Source: Candidatus Omnitrophota bacterium (GTDB taxonomy: Bacteria > Omnitrophota > Gorgyraeia > Velamenicoccales > Velamenicoccaceae). Taken from it: 42,499 nucleotides of DNA. The position numbers were made by a program, and so were the translations under genes. Of this stretch, positions 39,958 through 42,499 are shown piece by piece. The notes below the pieces were generated by a model. The model had not been told where the DNA came from and made no database searches. It saw only the letters and a program-made list of their open reading frames with translations. Each line of letters begins with the position of its first letter. Within the stretch, counting starts at the first letter, position 1. The stretch covers positions 1 through 42,499 of the forward strand of contig JACRLT010000038.1 in NCBI GenBank assembly GCA_016235185.1, read 5' to 3'.

Positions 39958-42336
39958 CTAATGTTTTTCTTCTATAATAACTTGCTGGTCTGCTAAAGCC
40001 TCTGCCTCTTCCATGGCTTTTTTGTACTCAATGTAATGCTTAAGATCTACCAACCGAGCTTTCGTCCTGCTCAATGAATAGAAACGAAGCGTATTTGCAC
40101 CGATGAGCTCATAGCTGTTGATAAAATCAAACCATTCGGTCTCAACGCGCACCGGCCCTGGTAGATATTTTACCGCAAGATGAGCCGGCAATTCAACATC
40201 TATCGTCTCCTCCTGTGCCCCAAGAGCGGAATACTCTATCGGGTAACGCCTGGATTCTTTGACAACTCCGGAGGCATCCAGCCCGCCCAGCTGGCCCAAG
40301 ACGCGCGTGCGGCCTGCTTTTTTCAAAAACTGGGGCGCGGTAAACGTATATGACAATAGAACCGGCAGGTTTAGATCATCGACATTTTTTATCTCGTAAT
40401 TTTTCAGGGTGGCGCTTGGCGCAAACGACCTTACCCTCTGTTTTAACTGCTCTTCTATCAATGTAGGCATGGTAAACTTCAGCCAAAACCTCTGCGCCTG
40501 CTGGTAAATACCGTCGGAATCGACCTGCCGGCTGCCTTCGATACCCTCGTCTTCATTGACCTTTATAGACATCCTGGTCGAAACCTTGTTATGGTCTGCG
40601 CCAAAAAGAGGAGTGCGTAAAAACTCATACCTGTCCTTAAAGAATACGAGTGTTATCCTATCCTGGTCGCCCGCCGGTAGGTCGCCGAAGGCAACAGTAC
40701 TGCCGGTCGCATCCATAAAGACTATTTTTTTGTCGATCTCTACCGCGGCGATGGCGTGATTGAACGAGATGGTCGGCACATCTTCCTGAACGTCCAAAGA
40801 ATCAAAAGTGCTGATCAATACAGGATAAGCTTCTATGCCTACGCTGTTTAGCATCGAAACTAGCAAGATGGCTTTATCTTTACAGTCGCCGTATTTGTTT
40901 TGGAATATCTCGGATGCGCGATGGGGCTCATAGCCGGCATCGCCGTACTCCACCGCGACATAACGGATCTCCTGGGTACAGAAGTTATAAATAGCGCGGA
41001 TCTTATCCTGGCTGGTCTTTTTATCCTTCACAAGCTGGAGGGCTTTGGCCTTGATGTCTGCGTCGGGAACTATCTTCTCCCGATAAAGATCGCGCCACCA
41101 TGTATAAATATCCTGCCAGCTGTCGAATGTTGAAAACAAGATGTACGGATTGGCCCGCGATACAGGCGGCATACCTGGTTCAGGCACGATCTGCGGCACA
41201 TCGGCAAGCTCTAAAGAATATATATCTTTGCCACCCTCTTTCCGGACTTTCGGCGCCATATCAAAACCAAAAGTATTATACTCGGAGTTTACGATCTTAT
41301 GTTTAAGGAGCCTGCCTTCAGGCACACTGATGCGGCATCTTTGTAAGACAATAGGCTCATCTGCCTGGAGCCAGTAAGCCGTATCGAAATCTTTTTTGTT
41401 AGGCAGCTGGGTCCTTGTCAGCTTCGCCTTGTACTCTATGACAGAACCCGGGGCTATCTCGGGCATAGAAATGATACGCACGCGCGCATTGCTGTAGAGA
41501 GGAAAATTAAGGTACACCGAGACGTCACGGATATTTTTGTCCCCGACAGTGACAACGGTACCGTCGGGCTTGATGGTCCGCGCATATTCCAGCTCCAATT
41601 TTTCATACGTAGAGTCATACCCAAGGCTCACCTCGGAAAACATTTCCTTGCCGCGGTCGTTCAAGACCTTTAAGACATAATGCACTTGGTCTATCTGACG
41701 GTTATCCGGGGTGAGTTCGATATCCTCGTCTATCAAAAGATAGACAGCGCTTGCATCAGGATAGTCTTCTTGCGAAGGGCTGGCCTGTATCTTCTTTATG
41801 AGCTCACTATCGATCCCTGCAAACGATCCTTTAGCGCTGGCCAAACTGATCGCACTGATACGCTCGCCAGCCTTGCCTTTAAGAGACACATCCTTCTGTA
41901 TCAAGGCATAAATGCGCAAGGCCTGGTCATATAGATTGCTCTTCTCCGCAGCCAAGGCATAATCATAAAGATATGCGTCGCTGCCTTTGTCTCCGATCTT
42001 ATTAAAGACCTCCAGCGCCCCGGTATAATCCGCATTTTTCAATAAGGCTCGCGCCAACAGCTCATTGGCCTCCTGTGATGATACACGGCGGAATTGCTCT
42101 GCGGCTTTTACGTAGTCTCCGGAGCCAAGATACATCTTTCCCAATTTGATGCGGATAACACCGGCCCTTGCGCCTTCAGGGACATGCGTTAGCGCGTCCT
42201 GATAAAGATCAATGGCCGCTTGAGCCGATCTTTGCGAAAATCGCGATAGATAACCAGCCCTCCAGATATCAAGATCAGCCTTTGAACATCCTGCAAGCCC
42301 AATAACCAGAAGTATCGTAAGTATTTGTTTTTTCAT
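39958..42336 (-). CDS. TPR - DUF3857 - transglutaminase-like lipoprotein
   Basis: 792 residues. Lipoprotein signal LLVIGLAGC, a TPR-like helical domain (~20-170), DUF3857 (~190-380: QIDQVHYVLKVLNDRG, IISMPEIAPGSVIEYKAKL) and a transglutaminase-like core with the Cys in NKYGDCKDKAILLVSML, His in FNHAIAAVEI and Asp in FMDATG, then a beta-rich tail. The catalytic triad looks complete. The family is common in diderm bacteria; role unknown, at the envelope. It starts at 42336 after the end of an IS200-like element, so its promoter may be new. Confidence 0.9.
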   Translation of the reverse strand: MKKQILTILLVIGLAGCSKADLDIWRAGYLSRFSQRSAQAAIDLYQDALTHVPEGARAGVIRIKLGKMYLGSGDYVKAAEQFRRVSSQEANELLARALLKNADYTGALEVFNKIGDKGSDAYLYDYALAAEKSNLYDQALRIYALIQKDVSLKGKAGERISAISLASAKGSFAGIDSELIKKIQASPSQEDYPDASAVYLLIDEDIELTPDNRQIDQVHYVLKVLNDRGKEMFSEVSLGYDSTYEKLELEYARTIKPDGTVVTVGDKNIRDVSVYLNFPLYSNARVRIISMPEIAPGSVIEYKAKLTRTQLPNKKDFDTAYWLQADEPIVLQRCRISVPEGRLLKHKIVNSEYNTFGFDMAPKVRKEGGKDIYSLELADVPQIVPEPGMPPVSRANPYILFSTFDSWQDIYTWWRDLYREKIVPDADIKAKALQLVKDKKTSQDKIRAIYNFCTQEIRYVAVEYGDAGYEPHRASEIFQNKYGDCKDKAILLVSMLNSVGIEAYPVLISTFDSLDVQEDVPTISFNHAIAAVEIDKKIVFMDATGSTVAFGDLPAGDQDRITLVFFKDRYEFLRTPLFGADHNKVSTRMSIKVNEDEGIEGSRQVDSDGIYQQAQRFWLKFTMPTLIEEQLKQRVRSFAPSATLKNYEIKNVDDLNLPVLLSYTFTAPQFLKKAGRTRVLGQLGGLDASGVVKESRRYPIEYSALGAQEETIDVELPAHLAVKYLPGPVRVETEWFDFINSYELIGANTLRFYSLSRTKARLVDLKHYIEYKKAMEEAEALADQQVIIEEKH

Positions 42337-42368
42337 CGGGTTTCAATCAATCATTTTATAGTGATACT

Positions 42369-42388
42369 CCGCCGACAGGAGTCGGCGG
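42369..42388 (-). repeat. Hairpin: likely right-end structure of an IS200-like element
   Basis: CCGCCGAC-tcct-GTCGGCGG on minus, 12 nt past the transposase stop. IS200/IS605 elements carry such sub-terminal hairpins, which their transposase recognises. No T run follows, so a terminator is less likely. Confidence 0.6.
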
Positions 42389-42400
42389 CTTCTTTCCCTT

Positions 42401-42499
42401 TCAAAGTTCGAGTTTCAGTTGCCCTGTGTCTTCCCTTCCCTGATGTTCCACATAACGTAGGATTGCTTTGGTGTCCAAGCCGCAAGACGAGACGCAATA
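42401..42499 (-). CDS. tnpA: IS200-like transposase, C-terminal fragment cut by the window edge
   Basis: The last 32 residues of a reading frame that continues past the right edge: GLDTKAILRYVEHQG and TGQLKLEL before the stop at 42401. This matches the usual end of IS200 TnpA proteins (GL...I..Y...Q ... QL.L), and a palindrome follows at the right distance. The catalytic HUH and Tyr are outside the window. Confidence 0.6.
   Translation of the reverse strand, partial: YCVSSCGLDTKAILRYVEHQGREDTGQLKLEL

Noticed and set aside
42369-42388. Intrinsic terminator
   Set aside because: The stem is strong but neither side has a T run; its position after a transposase stop fits an IS end better.
1-42499. 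tRNA, rRNA, tmRNA, RNase P or SRP RNA genes
   Set aside because: I looked for T-loop (GTTCGAATC-type) and other hallmark words on both strands and saw no convincing match; this is by eye, not by a covariance search.

Overview
The window is densely packed bacterial DNA. Nearly every gene is on the minus strand (read right to left); only comM and an adjacent transposase are on plus. Outer-membrane features (OmpA-type lipoprotein, LysM/L,D-transpeptidase, an Omp85-like beta-barrel) indicate a diderm Gram-negative. PAC2 and divergent-PAP2 proteins, a DUF3857-transglutaminase lipoprotein and hairpin-rich spacers fit an uncultivated lineage such as Omnitrophota, but that placement is inference from gene content; there is no rRNA in the window.

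Layout, left to right. (1) 1-6.9 kb: a colinear catabolic cluster of nucleoside phosphorylase, MtnA/eIF2B-type isomerase, a half-size isomerase paralogue, class II aldolase fused to an SCP2 domain, aldehyde dehydrogenase and acyl-CoA ligase. Together these could run a DHAP-shunt-like salvage of 5-deoxy- or methylthio-nucleosides: nucleoside to pentose-1-P to pentulose-1-P to DHAP plus aldehyde to acid to acyl-CoA. A consensus promoter whose -10 box lies in a perfect 22-bp palindrome precedes the ligase, and a PadR regulator gene is next door. (2) 7-10.6 kb: accA, LysM-L,D-transpeptidase, divergent PAP2 protein and a coiled-coil membrane protein. (3) 10.8-14.1 kb: comM, a REP-type transposase between inverted repeats, an OmpA lipoprotein and a DUF296 protein. 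(4) 14.2-22 kb: folate/one-carbon and translation genes folE, mnmE, folC, purH, a GTPase-less YchF-like protein and an EF-G-like factor. (5) 22-26.4 kb: kamA and an ATP-grasp ligase, with a group II intron inserted directly behind an intrinsic terminator in their likely leader. (6) 26.5-35.5 kb: ABC transporter, HAD phosphatase, PAC2 protein, M20 peptidase, era, a secreted M1 peptidase fused to an outer-membrane barrel, and an EndoIII/MagIII-like glycosylase. (7) 35.5-36.4 kb: a non-coding, hairpin-rich stretch with a 59-bp tandem repeat. (8) 36.4-42.5 kb: PilZ-membrane-toroid protein, M48 protease, TPR protein, DUF3857 lipoprotein, and the tail of an IS200-like transposase at the edge.

The most novel-looking signals are: a dispersed intergenic element (at least four copies) whose helices are kept by compensatory base changes and whose last strand runs into the Shine-Dalgarno of the next gene; the M1 peptidase-barrel fusion; the PilZ-transmembrane-toroid fusion; the palindrome-controlled salvage cluster; and the intron placed in a kamA-operon leader.
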